A stretch of DNA of 64,000 nucleotides from Gammaproteobacteria bacterium (GCA_018222405.1 JAAFAI010000004.1:186001-250000), one strand, 5' to 3'; shown: positions 18,482-28,185, counted from the first letter of the stretch. Notes: generated by a model from the sequence alone, not told the origin. A program made the numbers and translations.

Positions 18482-18970
18482 TCACGTCACGTGAATTATA
18501 TTGAGATTCTCACTGCCAGTTGGCGCCTCAAAGTACCGGGTGACCTGATGAAAAACCGCTTCTGTATCAAATTTTGCTCTTTGCGGCTGTTCAACGCGAC
18601 GTTGGGCAATTTGCGCTAAACACTGTTCATCAGAAACATCTAAATAGCAGAGTTCGTGTTCACTGTGTGTTTCGGTACACAGCGATATAAACCAGGCTCT
18701 TTGTTTTACCGTGTTGGCAGGAAAGTCCATCACAACATTCACGCCGATGTTAAGTAAGCCCTTTACATGGCTTTTAATAAATGGCCGGATAAGTGCTGAA
18801 TACTTGATGTAATCGTCAAAGGTTTGAATCAGCCCAGGGTAATGCGCTGTGAGCCAATCATCTTCTGCAATCAGCAGCGCGTTATTGTCTTGCGCAACAA
18901 GTCTGGAATGGGTGGATTTACCCGCGCCCATTTTGCCGCAGAAAAAGAATAGCTTTCCCGGATTACTCAT
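18482..18970 (-). CDS. P-loop AAA/kinase-like ATPase
   Basis: A 162-residue nucleotide-binding protein with a Walker A motif GKMGAGKST near residue 14 and the segment IAEDDWL, typical of zeta-toxin-like or shikimate-kinase-like small-molecule kinases. The phosphate-donor fold is clear but the acceptor is unknown. I chose the ATG at 18970 because GGAGA lies 5 bases upstream; an in-frame TTG at 19015 overlaps the hydrolase pseudogene. It follows that pseudogene on the same strand. Confidence 0.7.
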   Translation of the reverse strand: MSNPGKLFFFCGKMGAGKSTHSRLVAQDNNALLIAEDDWLTAHYPGLIQTFDDYIKYSALIRPFIKSHVKGLLNIGVNVVMDFPANTVKQRAWFISLCTETHSEHELCYLDVSDEQCLAQIAQRRVEQPQRAKFDTEAVFHQVTRYFEAPTGSENLNIIHVT

Positions 18971-19011
18971 GTTTTCTCCATCAGCTTCTGCGCACCTCAT
19001 CAATGCCTTAA

Positions 19012-19924
19012 TCAAAGGAGCTTTGCCGCTGCCTCAGACATCCGCTTATACTCATGGCCAACATCAGGCACAACCTGTATCTGCCAGTTAAAATCGAAGC
19101 CGTTATTCCCTGCTACGGTTTTAGACGCTTGAAAAAATTTTGAGCCCCGTTCCAATCGATTAGGCCCCTGCTCCATTGCCATTACGGTTTGGTCCAGCCG
19201 CCCTTGTTGAGCATTGTTATCCAACTCACCAATCAGCACCACCAGATGTTTAGCAAAAGCCCCCTGCAGATTATAATTAACGCCACCCAATCCGTAAGGG
19301 TAAGGCACCATCTCATCCATAAACGAATACGTGCCGGCGTTGGCTGCTATGGCTTTTTTAATTCGGGATTGCGGCTTCATTGCCACCATGCGCTGAACAA
19401 ACTGACCGCCGGCCGAATGCCCGAAGATATGGTAACCATCAAGAGAAAGCCCGTTTACGTTATTCACATGGTCAAAAACATTTTCCACTACGATAAAAAG
19501 CCCACTCACTTTCGGGGTTTTGCCAGCCAAAATAACTCTCTAAATTTCCTTCCTGATAGTCATTCGTAATGACCCGATAGAACTTACTGGCAAATTCGGG
19601 AGCAACCAGCATTATTCCTTTCTGCTCGGCAAGCTCTGTCCATGCATCGAGATAATCCTCCGCATTTCTGCCCATGCCATGCATAACAAAAAGTACCGGA
19701 TCGTCTGGCGTCCATTTTGCTGGTTTGTATGTCCAGACTCTGATGGTTTTGCGATCGGTATGTTGATAGGCGTTAATGACGAAGCTGTCTTTACCTGTGG
19801 GAAAAGGTTTTGCTTCGGTTCTTTCTGGCCCGGTAGGAAGGATGTACAGATACAGGTAACCAACGGCCACAATAACAATGGCAATCAAAAGTACAGACGA
19901 CACCAGCCATTTAAAGACTCTCAC
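19012..19924 (-). pseudogene. Alpha/beta hydrolase broken by a one-base frameshift
   Basis: Two overlapping frames make one protein. The N-terminal frame (from 19924) has a membrane anchor or signal (WLVSSVLLIAIVIVAVGYLY) and the oxyanion-hole segment FVMHGMGRNAEDY. It runs to the five-T tract (AAAAA at 19495-19499 on plus) and then drifts to a stop at 19472. The second frame (to 19012) carries the nucleophile motif GHSAGGQ, the acid in GELD and the His in VGHEYKR. Removing one T from the tract restores a continuous reading frame (WAF then IVVENVF). All catalytic parts are intact, so the break is recent, a sequencing error, or conceivably slippage in the homopolymer. Confidence 0.75.
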
Positions 19925-20207
19925 TTAAAACTCCTTTTAAAAAATGCGCTTCCTGACTTACTATCAAAATGGCCTGACATTATCTAAGACTCTCGGTGGC
20001 CTCGCTGCAGGCAGAACTTTCAGACACTATTATAAAGACAGACTGTCTAACGTGATTATTTCAACAGACTATATCAACTTTTTAATGTGCCACGTGAAGA
20101 CCACAAGAATTCTTACAAAATTTTGTTATGTATAGGGTTTGTCGATTTCTCTGGAAGAGAGTAACGATGCTTTGGAACGGTTGCCAGGAAAATGAAGCAA
20201 CAACAGT

Positions 20208-20483
20208 TTATTTAATAATTTGATAATGACGTTCTACATTCACGGTAACCTTGCCCCAGTCAGAATCTCTTACCCTTTGTTGATGTTGCTCAAAAGCGAT
20301 TTGACTCGTGAACTCTTCATAAACATCAAAACGAAGCGGATCCTTTTTATTTTCAATAACTTTGAAGGTAATGCAGCCAGGCTCTTCCAGCGTCAGCTGT
20401 TTATGCCCTACCAACGCCTGCTTTACTACTGCAAGTTCTGACGCAGGCACTAAAATAAAACCCTTTAATGTAACTTTTGACAT
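20208..20483 (-). CDS. Antibiotic biosynthesis monooxygenase (ABM) family protein
   Basis: A 91-residue ABM-domain protein, a ferredoxin-like dimer fold. Seen are LKGFILVPASE at the start, EEPGCITFKVIEN in the middle, and FDVYEEFTSQIAFEQHQQ, the family's core motif. The ATG at 20483 has AGGGA upstream; the frame extends six codons without a site. Members oxidise quinones or act as isomerases; its substrate is unknown. Confidence 0.8.
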   Translation of the reverse strand: MSKVTLKGFILVPASELAVVKQALVGHKQLTLEEPGCITFKVIENKKDPLRFDVYEEFTSQIAFEQHQQRVRDSDWGKVTVNVERHYQIIK

Positions 20484-20593
20484 AAATTCCCTGAGAGGCA
20501 AACGTTGTAATGATCTTAACTTCAGTCATGAATGAGCCGACGCACCACTCGGAGCGTTGCATTTTTTAGTTATATTGCCTGATATTAATTCCG

Positions 20594-20962
20594 CTAAAAC
20601 GGATCGGTATTTTTCGGCACATCCAGCAAGGTATTGGCACTGCCACATACCGAACATCTCTGTCTGATGGTTAACCTGTAGTTGAGCAAATAACTGCAAG
20701 CATGCAGAAACTTTCCCAGTGACTTTATTATGAACACGATAAAAAGCGCAAACTCAACGCCAAACTCAAACAAAAACCTGAATTGGCCAAACTCAAAAAT
20801 GGCCATAAAGATTGAATAAAACAGACTCCCCACAACAATGCTAAGTGCACAAATAGCAAACAGGTAAAACGCTAGCAGAATAGTAAGCCCAAACATGTCA
20901 AGCAAACTGACCGAACCTGAAAACTTCCAGTTTTTATATTTACAACAGCATTTTAATTTCAT
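20594..20962 (-). CDS. Hypothetical membrane protein with terminal Cys motifs
   Basis: A 122-residue protein with a cysteine-rich N terminus (KCCCKYKNW), two or three hydrophobic segments, and CSVCGS near the C terminus. The paired CxxC-like motif may bind zinc. I do not recognise the family. ATG start; downstream genes are also membrane proteins on the same strand. Confidence 0.5.
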   Translation of the reverse strand: MKLKCCCKYKNWKFSGSVSLLDMFGLTILLAFYLFAICALSIVVGSLFYSIFMAIFEFGQFRFLFEFGVEFALFIVFIIKSLGKFLHACSYLLNYRLTIRQRCSVCGSANTLLDVPKNTDPF

Positions 20963-21006
20963 CGTTAAACCGGCATTATCAGAACAGTTGTGCCTTCAGG
21001 GCCTTC

Positions 21007-21360
21007 TCATGCACCGCTACGTGTTTCACCTGATTTACCAAACAAGTAAATACATAGCAAAAGTGGCAAATTATTAGCGATGCCTTGTGATATAGAAAAG
21101 CCATAATCGTTGCTCGACAATTCATACTGCAACAATCCAGACACTAAGAACACCAAATACGGAACTGCTATTAAATAATAATTAATAGTTTTTATGAATA
21201 TTTTTAAGAGCCAAGTATACATGCCGAAGCAGATTGCCATCGGTATGCCGACGGTAGCTAAGGTTACGAGAAATAAGGCAAAGGTTGGAGAAACCATATA
21301 CATGGGCCTGAGAACTGACTCCGGAACATAAATAGCTGAACCTACCCCATGAAGCAACAT
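21007..21360 (-). CDS. Hypothetical membrane protein, uncertain start
   Basis: A 117-residue, mostly hydrophobic protein (about three helices). The open frame continues 16 codons upstream of the ATG to a stop, and these codons also read as a hydrophobic segment (GFISVIAGCVFIYLA) but contain no ATG, GTG or TTG. The 5' end may therefore be damaged, or the start may be internal. No family recognised. Confidence 0.4.
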   Translation of the reverse strand: MLLHGVGSAIYVPESVLRPMYMVSPTFALFLVTLATVGIPMAICFGMYTWLLKIFIKTINYYLIAVPYLVFLVSGLLQYELSSNDYGFSISQGIANNLPLLLCIYLFGKSGETRSGA

Positions 21361-21455
21361 TGCCAGATAAATGAAAACACACCCTGCAATTACAGAAATG
21401 AACCCTTAAAGTGTTAATTTGAAATTATGAGACATATCCATTCCAAATACGTTCT

Positions 21456-21758
21456 TTACTCATAGCGACATTCTTTTACCTGATGGTTGAAGCTACCGCC
21501 GTTATCCAGGCACTTATCAATTGCTATTTGTTGAACCAATGTGTCATAGATTAGGACTGCCGAAATTATAACAATTACCCAAAATGACAAACCAACAATG
21601 AGCACCATGAAGCCATCTGGATCTATGTCTTCATTGAATTTGCGGCAGATAAGATAACCCATTCCTTTACATAGAAATTCGATCAACACTTCGGTGAAGA
21701 GTCGCCCGATAAATCTGGCCCCTACCTCTATTAAGTCTGCAACTCCCTCTAGTGCCAC
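21456..21758 (-). CDS. Hypothetical single-helix membrane protein
   Basis: A 100-residue protein whose first half is amphipathic (ALEGVADLIEVGARFIG) and whose centre is one strong transmembrane helix (VLIVGLSFWVIVIISAVLIY). The tail carries two Cys. It starts with GTG. Similar small proteins are frequent in proteobacteria, but I cannot name a function. Confidence 0.55.
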   Translation of the reverse strand: MALEGVADLIEVGARFIGRLFTEVLIEFLCKGMGYLICRKFNEDIDPDGFMVLIVGLSFWVIVIISAVLIYDTLVQQIAIDKCLDNGGSFNHQVKECRYE

Positions 21759-21833
21759 TAAGTTACCAACCCTCTTACGCTCGTTAAATCGGTGAAATCC
21801 CGTTACCTTTTTTAGCTAAATCAGAACAGCAAT

Positions 21834-22112
21834 CTAACTCGAAGAGCTGGTTTCTGCATGTATATAAAGCAATATTTTCTCGATAGAATAAAAAAATAAT
21901 TGTAAAAGCGTGAATAAGCCGAAAATTAACGCGCCCCAGATATATCCCTGATCACCGGACATATACTCAATACCAAGCTCGTAATGGCGGTCTATGTTTG
22001 ATTTGAGCAAATGCCAATTAAGGAATATTACAAGCACAATAAACGCGAATAGCCACAATGTTGAAATGATATGGTAGCGTTTAACTATTTTCCTGATCTT
22101 TTCTTCAGTCAT
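21834..22112 (-). CDS. Hypothetical two-helix membrane protein
   Basis: A 92-residue protein with helices at about 16-34 and 58-82 and a charged N terminus (MTEEKIRKIVKRYH). I chose the ATG at 22112, which has AAGGAG 6 bases upstream, rather than the GTG one codon earlier. It is the first gene of the string of small membrane-protein genes and no family is recognised. Confidence 0.55.
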   Translation of the reverse strand: MTEEKIRKIVKRYHIISTLWLFAFIVLVIFLNWHLLKSNIDRHYELGIEYMSGDQGYIWGALIFGLFTLLQLFFYSIEKILLYIHAETSSSS

Positions 22113-22219
22113 CACTGACTCCTTTCAGTTGTGTTTAAGTCCATTCGCCATGCACCTATTACCGGGATCACAAACGAAAGTGCTAAAAAACTTGATGGTC
22201 CGTACATCCATTTGGCTTG

Positions 22220-22936
22220 TTAATCCGGTTCAAGATCAAATGACGCTCCGGCGGGCTGATAGAGTGAAGGCTTATTAATGGGCTGTACCTTAAACTGGTG
22301 GCGTATTTTTGGTGTTAATAAATCTTCAAGCGCCTGTGGCTCAGTAGTATCTGCATCTAACCACCGCTCCAGGCTGTTATCTTTAAGCGATAACATTAAT
22401 GGCGTGGACTTTTGATGCACATCTATTAATTTTTCATGTGGCGGTAAAGTAACAACCGAGCACGAGGTTTCCACAAACTCGTTACCGTGACTGTCGTGAC
22501 CATGCCATTCTCGATACAGGCCGCCCATGGCAAGTTGTGCATCGGGTTCGGCAATCATATCGTGATAGGTCATTTTACTGCCGACTTTTTGCGACTCTCC
22601 AAAACCAGCGACCGGAATAATACAGCGATGCTGTCGAAAGGAGTGATATCCCGCGCTGCGAGGCACATTGAGCTTATCAAAACGGGTATTGAAAGAAGTA
22701 TAGCGTGACGGCTTGAAGTGCATAATACCGGTGCTGTGTTCTGGCTCCAGTAACAACCACCAGATAGCATTCCGCGCTATCCTGCTTCCCTGTTGCTCCA
22801 TTACAATGGTTACCCTCTCGGTGGCACGTACAAAACGGCTGAAGCGCATACCCTCTTCCGGCCAGAAACTAATTTCCAGCTGGTCGCACAATTGCCTGAC
22901 ACCCGGGCTATCGGTAACGTTTAACCGGCCACACAC
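22220..22936 (-). CDS. SOS response-associated peptidase (SRAP/YedK family)
   Basis: SRAP proteins crosslink to abasic sites in single-stranded DNA through Cys2. The start MCGRLNV places Cys at position 2. The other active-site residues are visible: Asn in SFNTRFDK, Glu in AGFGESQK and His in DVHQKSTPLM. The usual GFYEW motif reads GFGES here, a small departure. At 238 residues the length is normal. The start overlaps the end of the upstream prenyltransferase gene by 16 bases, so they are likely co-transcribed. A DNA-damage regulator site is not evident. Confidence 0.88.
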   Translation of the reverse strand: MCGRLNVTDSPGVRQLCDQLEISFWPEEGMRFSRFVRATERVTIVMEQQGSRIARNAIWWLLLEPEHSTGIMHFKPSRYTSFNTRFDKLNVPRSAGYHSFRQHRCIIPVAGFGESQKVGSKMTYHDMIAEPDAQLAMGGLYREWHGHDSHGNEFVETSCSVVTLPPHEKLIDVHQKSTPLMLSLKDNSLERWLDADTTEPQALEDLLTPKIRHQFKVQPINKPSLYQPAGASFDLEPD

Positions 22937-23826
22937 AGTACCACTCCTAATAATAATGGGGTTGCCAGGGTCATCATCACATTCTGACCCATTGCCGCCA
23001 GAAAGCCTTTATCGGGCTGTTCAAACTGTCTGGCTTGTTGATAGATTCGCCAGCCTGGCAGCATAGGTAATAAACAAACAAGGCTGTACCAGGGCAGACT
23101 AAAAACCACAACAGTTAACACAACTACCAGTATGGTAAGCAGCCATTGTACTAAGTAAAGCCTGGCTGAAAACGCATATCCGTATTCAATCAGCATATGG
23201 TTTCGGCCATGTTTTGCGTCACTTGCAGCATCCGGAAATTGATTGAGTAACAACAGGTTGTTGGTTAGCAAGGTGGGGATCAACGCCAACAGCAGCATGG
23301 TTATGTTATGTGAGCCGCTAACCGCCACATAGCTGCCATAGGACATCAACACACCAAACCCCAAACCTGGAGCCACCAGACACAGCCACGGGTAACGATT
23401 AAGCACCGGCGTATAGCTCAACACAATCACAACACCCAGTACGCCCATGGCAAATAATGACATCCAGGCTTCGGGCGAGTGGCGCAGCACCATAATGCCC
23501 GACACAATGGTGAGCAACAAAAAGGCAATCCCGATGTATTTAACCAGCCCGGCTACGGAAGGTTCGTTTACCAGCGCCCCGCTACCGCCACTAAAGGGCG
23601 TGCGGTTAGTAGCAAAGTCCAGTTTGCTGGTGTAATCCACATATTCGTTCAGCATATTCACGGCGATGTGAGCACACAAGCCACAAACGACAATTAAACT
23701 AAATAAAAACCAGGAACCGTCTATATTTAAAAAGTTAACAAAGCCAAAGCTGAGTGTAAGACAACTCACTACCAGCAATAAAAACGGGGGACGCATGGTT
23801 TTAACAACGGTGGATAGAACGCTCAT
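22921..23826 (-). CDS. UbiA-family prenyltransferase (MenA-like)
   Basis: A 301-residue integral membrane prenyltransferase with about eight hydrophobic helices. The first Asp-rich motif is NEYVDYTSKLD (about 59-69), and the second is in QFPDAASDAKHGRN. The TPFSGGSGAL segment between them resembles 1,4-dihydroxy-2-naphthoate polyprenyltransferases. No menaquinone genes are nearby, so the aromatic substrate is open. It precedes and overlaps the SRAP gene. Confidence 0.8.
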   Translation of the reverse strand: MSVLSTVVKTMRPPFLLLVVSCLTLSFGFVNFLNIDGSWFLFSLIVVCGLCAHIAVNMLNEYVDYTSKLDFATNRTPFSGGSGALVNEPSVAGLVKYIGIAFLLLTIVSGIMVLRHSPEAWMSLFAMGVLGVVIVLSYTPVLNRYPWLCLVAPGLGFGVLMSYGSYVAVSGSHNITMLLLALIPTLLTNNLLLLNQFPDAASDAKHGRNHMLIEYGYAFSARLYLVQWLLTILVVVLTVVVFSLPWYSLVCLLPMLPGWRIYQQARQFEQPDKGFLAAMGQNVMMTLATPLLLGVVLCVAG

Positions 23827-23928
23827 TCCCTGCTCCTGTGCAGTCGGTGGGTTGGATAATGATCTGCTTCAATAATTAGTAACGACAGTTGCGCTAAACT
23901 TAAGGTATGTCGAGCTGATGGCATTTTG

Positions 23929-25116
23929 ATGGATACTCTCCTTTCAACCAGTATCGAGTTAAACAAAGTCAATATCTTACTGACTCTACTGTTCAGTATT
24001 GGCTGGATAGTTATTGCCAAACCATTGCAGTTGTACCACAACAGCAGTATCCGCTTTGCACTGGCCAACCTGCTATTTGCGCTGGCACTGTTACTCGACT
24101 TTCGTCATCCCGACAATCCCACACTTTTTTTGTGGGTGATTGCAGATATCATATTACTGATTTCATTTATTATCTATAACCTTGCGCTTCGTCACCTGTT
24201 TCGATTAACCATCGATCCTAAATGGTTTAGCTCGATGATTATTCTGGTGAGTATGGCGTATGTGCTGTTTTTAGCTGGCTGGGTAACGCCTGAATCGGTG
24301 GCTGTAATGAGTTTGGTTATGGTTATAGTGGTAATGCTGGCCACCCTCAAAATGAAATTTAATGCGCTGCACGCAGCCTTTTCTGCCAACATTGCCAGTA
24401 TTTTGTGTCTGGCAGACGTGCTGATCATCACAATGCTCATCAGTAAGCTTACGTATTGGGCGTTTGCGTTGCCCCTTCCGCAAAACAGTTTATTCTTTTC
24501 GCCTTACAATCCATCGCTGATGTTATGGATGCAGGTTGTGCTGATTATCCTGATCAATACCACAGCGGTGGGCACCACAATCTCGCGATTAATCGTACGC
24601 ATGAAATATCTGGCCGAACACGACCAGCTTACCGGGTTACTTAACCGCCGGGCGTTTCAGTCACAACTGGAATACCAGTTCTCGCTCTTTCAGCGTTATC
24701 AACGGCCTTTCAGTATTCTGATGCTCGACATCGATTATTTTAAACTGATTAACGATACCTTCGGGCACAGTGCTGGCGACAAAGCCATTGTGCATACCGC
24801 CAGACAGCTTAAACAGCAAGTCAGGGAATCCGATTTGGTTGCTCGTTTTGGTGGAGAAGAGTTTATTGTGTTATTGGCCGATCAGTCCTTAACCGAGGCT
24901 AAACACATTGCCGATAAGATTTGTCAGTCGTTAAGCGAGGCAAAATGGGCCGACCCCGCGGATCCACTCACTATCAGTATTGGTTGTGTTGAAGCGAGTC
25001 AGGCCCGGGATCCGGACCAACTGTTAAAACTCGCCGATGATGCGTTGTACCAGGCCAAAGCCAACGGCAGGAATCAGGCTGTCATGGCTGGCAGCAAAGT
25101 AGGCTATCTGACTTAA
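23929..25116 (+). CDS. Membrane-bound diguanylate cyclase (GGDEF)
   Basis: A 395-residue c-di-GMP synthase. The N-terminal 210 residues contain six or seven hydrophobic helices, a sensor of unknown ligand. The C-terminal GGDEF domain has the active-site motif GGEEF in ARFGGEEFIVLL and an upstream RESD that fits the product-inhibition I-site (RxxD, five residues before). The substrate-binding Asp and Asn residues in MLDIDYFKLINDTFGH are in place, so it should be active. I chose the ATG at 23929 over the TTG one codon earlier. Its end overlaps the end of rmuC by 4 bases, tail to tail. Confidence 0.9.
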   Translation: MDTLLSTSIELNKVNILLTLLFSIGWIVIAKPLQLYHNSSIRFALANLLFALALLLDFRHPDNPTLFLWVIADIILLISFIIYNLALRHLFRLTIDPKWFSSMIILVSMAYVLFLAGWVTPESVAVMSLVMVIVVMLATLKMKFNALHAAFSANIASILCLADVLIITMLISKLTYWAFALPLPQNSLFFSPYNPSLMLWMQVVLIILINTTAVGTTISRLIVRMKYLAEHDQLTGLLNRRAFQSQLEYQFSLFQRYQRPFSILMLDIDYFKLINDTFGHSAGDKAIVHTARQLKQQVRESDLVARFGGEEFIVLLADQSLTEAKHIADKICQSLSEAKWADPADPLTISIGCVEASQARDPDQLLKLADDALYQAKANGRNQAVMAGSKVGYLT

Positions 25117-26555
25117 TCCTGCTCGTCAGGTTCATCATCACTGGTATCGGCCAGGCGCTTACTCGGTTGTACACCCAGGGCACGGAATTGCTCAACCTGA
25201 CGCACCAGATTGCCCCGCCCGCTGGTTAATTTATTCAGCGCCGCATCGTAGTGCTTCTGGGTACTTTCTACCGCTTTACCAATTTTTTCCATATCACCCA
25301 CAAAACCGGCAAACTTATCGTAAAGCTTGGCTGCATGCTGGGCGATTTTCTGGGCATTCTGATTTTGATACTCGTACTGCCAGATGTTATTAATGGTGCG
25401 TAGTGCTACCAGCAGGTTGGTAGGCGAAACCAGCATAATGTTATTATTCAGCGCCAGCGTCACCAGTTCCGGATCGCTTTCTACCGCCAACAAGAACGCA
25501 GGTTCTACCGGAATAAACATCAGTACGTAATCCAGCGAGCGGATCGCTTCCAGCTCGTGGTAATCTTTGGCTCCCAGCGCTTTAATATGGGTACGCAATG
25601 AGTTTACATGCTCTTTTAAATAGCGCGCACGTTCATCGTCATTATCACTGTTAAAATACCGTTCGTAAGCGGCCAGGCTCACCTTGGAGTCGATGATCAC
25701 ATCCTTATCATTAGGCAGGTGCACCACCACATCGGGCTGCTGTAATTTACCCTGCTCGTTGCGGGCAGACACCTGGGTTTCAAATTCGTGGCCTTCGCGC
25801 AATCCGGATTCTTTTAAGATACGTTCCAGCACCACTTCGCCCCAGTTACCCTGCTGCTTGTTATCGCCTTTTAAGGCGCGGGTCAGCGCAGCAGCGTCTT
25901 CGGTGATCTGCTGATTTAACGCTTTTAAGCCCAGAATTTCCGTTTTCAGCGAGGCCCGTTCCTGCCCTTCCTTAACATACTGATCGGTTACCTGCTTCTT
26001 AAAGCCTTCAATCTGGTCTTTTAATGGATTCAGCAGCGCATCCAGACGGGATTTACTTTCATTGCCAAAGCTCTCCGCTTTTTGCTGGAAAATACGGTTC
26101 GCCAGGTTTTCAAATTGTTCCTGCAAGCGTTTTTCAGCTTGTTGCAGGGTGGCGAGCTTTTCTTCGTGAGACTTTTCAGCCACATCAAACGCTGCCTGGC
26201 GAGCGTCGCTAGCGGCTTTTAACTGCGTATAGTCGGCCTGTAGGGCTTTCAGGTCATTGTGTAATTGCTCTCGCTGTTGCTGTGCTTCCGGCAACAATGC
26301 CGCTTTAGCAGATTGCTCCTGCAGCGAAGTCTGTAGCGAAGAAAGCTGTTGCTTAAGCTCACTAATATCCTGCTGGGCTCTTTGTTGTACAGCGTCCAGA
26401 GATTGCTGCGCCTGCTCAAGCTGCTGGGCTAACAATTGTTGCTCCGCCAGCGCTTGTTGCGCCTGCGCCTTGCCCTGAAACCGGCCAATTACCAGGCCAA
26501 CAATTAACGCCAGCAGTGCTGCGCCGGCGGGAATAATAATATTAAGGTGTTCCAT
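25113..26555 (-). CDS. rmuC: DNA recombination protein RmuC
   Basis: RmuC limits recombination between short inverted repeats and has a nuclease-like fold. The 480-residue product starts with one transmembrane helix (IIIPAGAALLALIVGLVIG), followed by a 150-residue Gln/Ala/Glu-rich coiled coil and the conserved domain with NWGEVVLERILKESGL and PDVVVHLPNDKDVIIDSKVS. I chose the ATG at 26555 because AGG lies 6 bases before it; a TTG at 26576 is an alternative. It sits after fumarase on the same strand but behind a terminator, so it has its own promoter. Confidence 0.92.
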   Translation of the reverse strand: MEHLNIIIPAGAALLALIVGLVIGRFQGKAQAQQALAEQQLLAQQLEQAQQSLDAVQQRAQQDISELKQQLSSLQTSLQEQSAKAALLPEAQQQREQLHNDLKALQADYTQLKAASDARQAAFDVAEKSHEEKLATLQQAEKRLQEQFENLANRIFQQKAESFGNESKSRLDALLNPLKDQIEGFKKQVTDQYVKEGQERASLKTEILGLKALNQQITEDAAALTRALKGDNKQQGNWGEVVLERILKESGLREGHEFETQVSARNEQGKLQQPDVVVHLPNDKDVIIDSKVSLAAYERYFNSDNDDERARYLKEHVNSLRTHIKALGAKDYHELEAIRSLDYVLMFIPVEPAFLLAVESDPELVTLALNNNIMLVSPTNLLVALRTINNIWQYEYQNQNAQKIAQHAAKLYDKFAGFVGDMEKIGKAVESTQKHYDAALNKLTSGRGNLVRQVEQFRALGVQPSKRLADTSDDEPDEQD

Positions 26556-26582
26556 TACCAACCTGAATAACTTCAATAAAAA

Positions 26583-26606
26583 AACGGGTAACTCATGTTA
26601 CCCGTT
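26583..26606 (-). terminator. Terminator after fumarase
   Basis: AACGGGTAAC (26583-26592) pairs perfectly with GTTACCCGTT (26597-26606) across a TCAT loop. T-runs lie on both sides, so it works in either direction; here it ends the minus-strand fumarase transcript, and the rmuC start lies just beyond. Confidence 0.85.
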
Positions 26607-26655
26607 TTTGACATCGGTTTAAGCGAAGAATCGCTTATTCGGTGTTAAACGCTGG

Positions 26656-28185
26656 TTATTTAGACAGTGCTTCGTCCAGTTCAGCAATTTTAGCTTTCCA
26701 GATAGCCGGGCCAGTCTGGTGAGCGTTAGCACCGGTAGAGTCTACCGCCACAGTTACCGGCATGTCTTCTACCTCAAATTCGTAGATGGCTTCCATTCCG
26801 AGGTCTTCAAAGGCTACCACACGGGCTTTCTTAATGGCTTTCGATACCAGGTAAGCTGCCCCGCCCACTGCCATCAGATAAACTGACTCATGCTTGGCAA
26901 TAGAGTCAACCGTTGCCCGGCCACGTTCAGCTTTACCAATCATGCCGGCGATACCGGTTTTTTCCAGCATCATGTCGGTGAATTTATCCATCCGGGTTGC
27001 CGTAGTCGGGCCTGCCGGGCCAACTACTTCGTCACCAACCGCATCAACCGGCCCTACGTAATAGATAAACTTACCGTTGAGATCTACGCCCTCTGGTAAG
27101 CCTTCGCCATTTTCCAGCATAGTCTGAATACGTTTGTGCGCGGCATCACGACCAGTTAACATCTTGCCAGACAGCAGCACAGTCTCGCCTACTTTCCATT
27201 CTTTGATGTCTTCTTTGGTCACTTCGTCCATGTTTACGCGACGAGTGTTTTCGCTGACTTCCCAGGTAACTTCCGGCCATTCTTCCAGTTTAGGCGCTTT
27301 TAAATCCGCAGGGCCGCTACCATCGAGGTAGAAATGCGCGTGACGGGTTGCCGCACAGTTCGGGATCATAGCCACTGGCTTAGACGCTGCATGAGTAGGT
27401 ACCGATTTAATCTTCACATCTACCACGGTAGTTAAACCACCGAGGCCCTGTGCACCAATGCCTAACTTGTTAACACGCTCGTAAATTTCAACACGCAGTT
27501 TTTCATCGGTGGTTTGCGGGCCGCGCTCAATGAGTTCCTGAATGTCTACCGGATCCATCAGGCTTTCTTTGGCCAGTACCGCTGCTTTTTCGGCAGTACC
27601 ACCAATGCCCAGGCCAAGCATACCCGGCGGACACCAGCCAGCGCCCATGGTAGGTAAGGTTTTCAGTACCCATTCAACAATGTCGTCGCTGGGGTTTAAC
27701 ATTACCATCTTAGATTTGTTTTCTGAGCCGCCGCCTTTGGCCGCGATCATCACTTCGATTTTATCGCCCGGGACGGTATCGATATGCACTACCGCTGGCG
27801 TATTGTCTTTAGTGTTCTTACGGGCACCGGCAGGATCTTCAACGATAGAAGCCCGCAGCGGGTTATCCGGGTTCAGGTAAGCACGGCGGGTACCTTCATC
27901 AACCATTTGCTGAACGGTCATGTCGGTTTTATCCCAGCTTACGCCCATGCCGATTTTCACGAAACAGGTAACAATCCCCGTATCCTGACACAACGGCCGT
28001 TTACCCTCGGCTGACATACGTGAGTTAATCAGGATTTGAGCCATGGCATCTTTTGCCGCCTGGCTTTCTTCCTTGAGATAGGCTTGTTCAACGGCCTTCA
28101 CATAATCAAGTGGGTGGTAGTAAGAAATGAACTGCAATGCATCTTCGATGCTATCGATAAAGTCTTGTTGACGAATTACGGTCAT
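26656..28185 (-). CDS. fumA: Fumarate hydratase, class I (iron-sulfur)
   Basis: Interconverts fumarate and malate in the TCA cycle using a 4Fe-4S cluster. The 509 residues correspond to the single-chain class I enzymes. Cluster Cys residues are visible in RPLCQDTGIV, AGWCPPGMLGL and IPNCAATRHAH. The C-terminal beta domain includes VGPAGPTTATRMDKF. GAGGA lies 6 bases before the ATG. It is divergent from pabB and is followed by its own terminator. Confidence 0.94.
   Translation of the reverse strand: MTVIRQQDFIDSIEDALQFISYYHPLDYVKAVEQAYLKEESQAAKDAMAQILINSRMSAEGKRPLCQDTGIVTCFVKIGMGVSWDKTDMTVQQMVDEGTRRAYLNPDNPLRASIVEDPAGARKNTKDNTPAVVHIDTVPGDKIEVMIAAKGGGSENKSKMVMLNPSDDIVEWVLKTLPTMGAGWCPPGMLGLGIGGTAEKAAVLAKESLMDPVDIQELIERGPQTTDEKLRVEIYERVNKLGIGAQGLGGLTTVVDVKIKSVPTHAASKPVAMIPNCAATRHAHFYLDGSGPADLKAPKLEEWPEVTWEVSENTRRVNMDEVTKEDIKEWKVGETVLLSGKMLTGRDAAHKRIQTMLENGEGLPEGVDLNGKFIYYVGPVDAVGDEVVGPAGPTTATRMDKFTDMMLEKTGIAGMIGKAERGRATVDSIAKHESVYLMAVGGAAYLVSKAIKKARVVAFEDLGMEAIYEFEVEDMPVTVAVDSTGANAHQTGPAIWKAKIAELDEALSK

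Noticed and set aside
20040..20135. GTCTAAC followed by GTTATGT, possible attC boxes on the plus strand
   Set aside because: The bases between show no symmetry and are AT-rich, so the pairing is probably chance.
20502..20593. An attC-like arrangement on the minus strand (ATATAAC and GTTAAGA boxes)
   Set aside because: Both boxes depart from RYYYAAC/GTTRRRY and the arms between them pair poorly, so it is not convincing.
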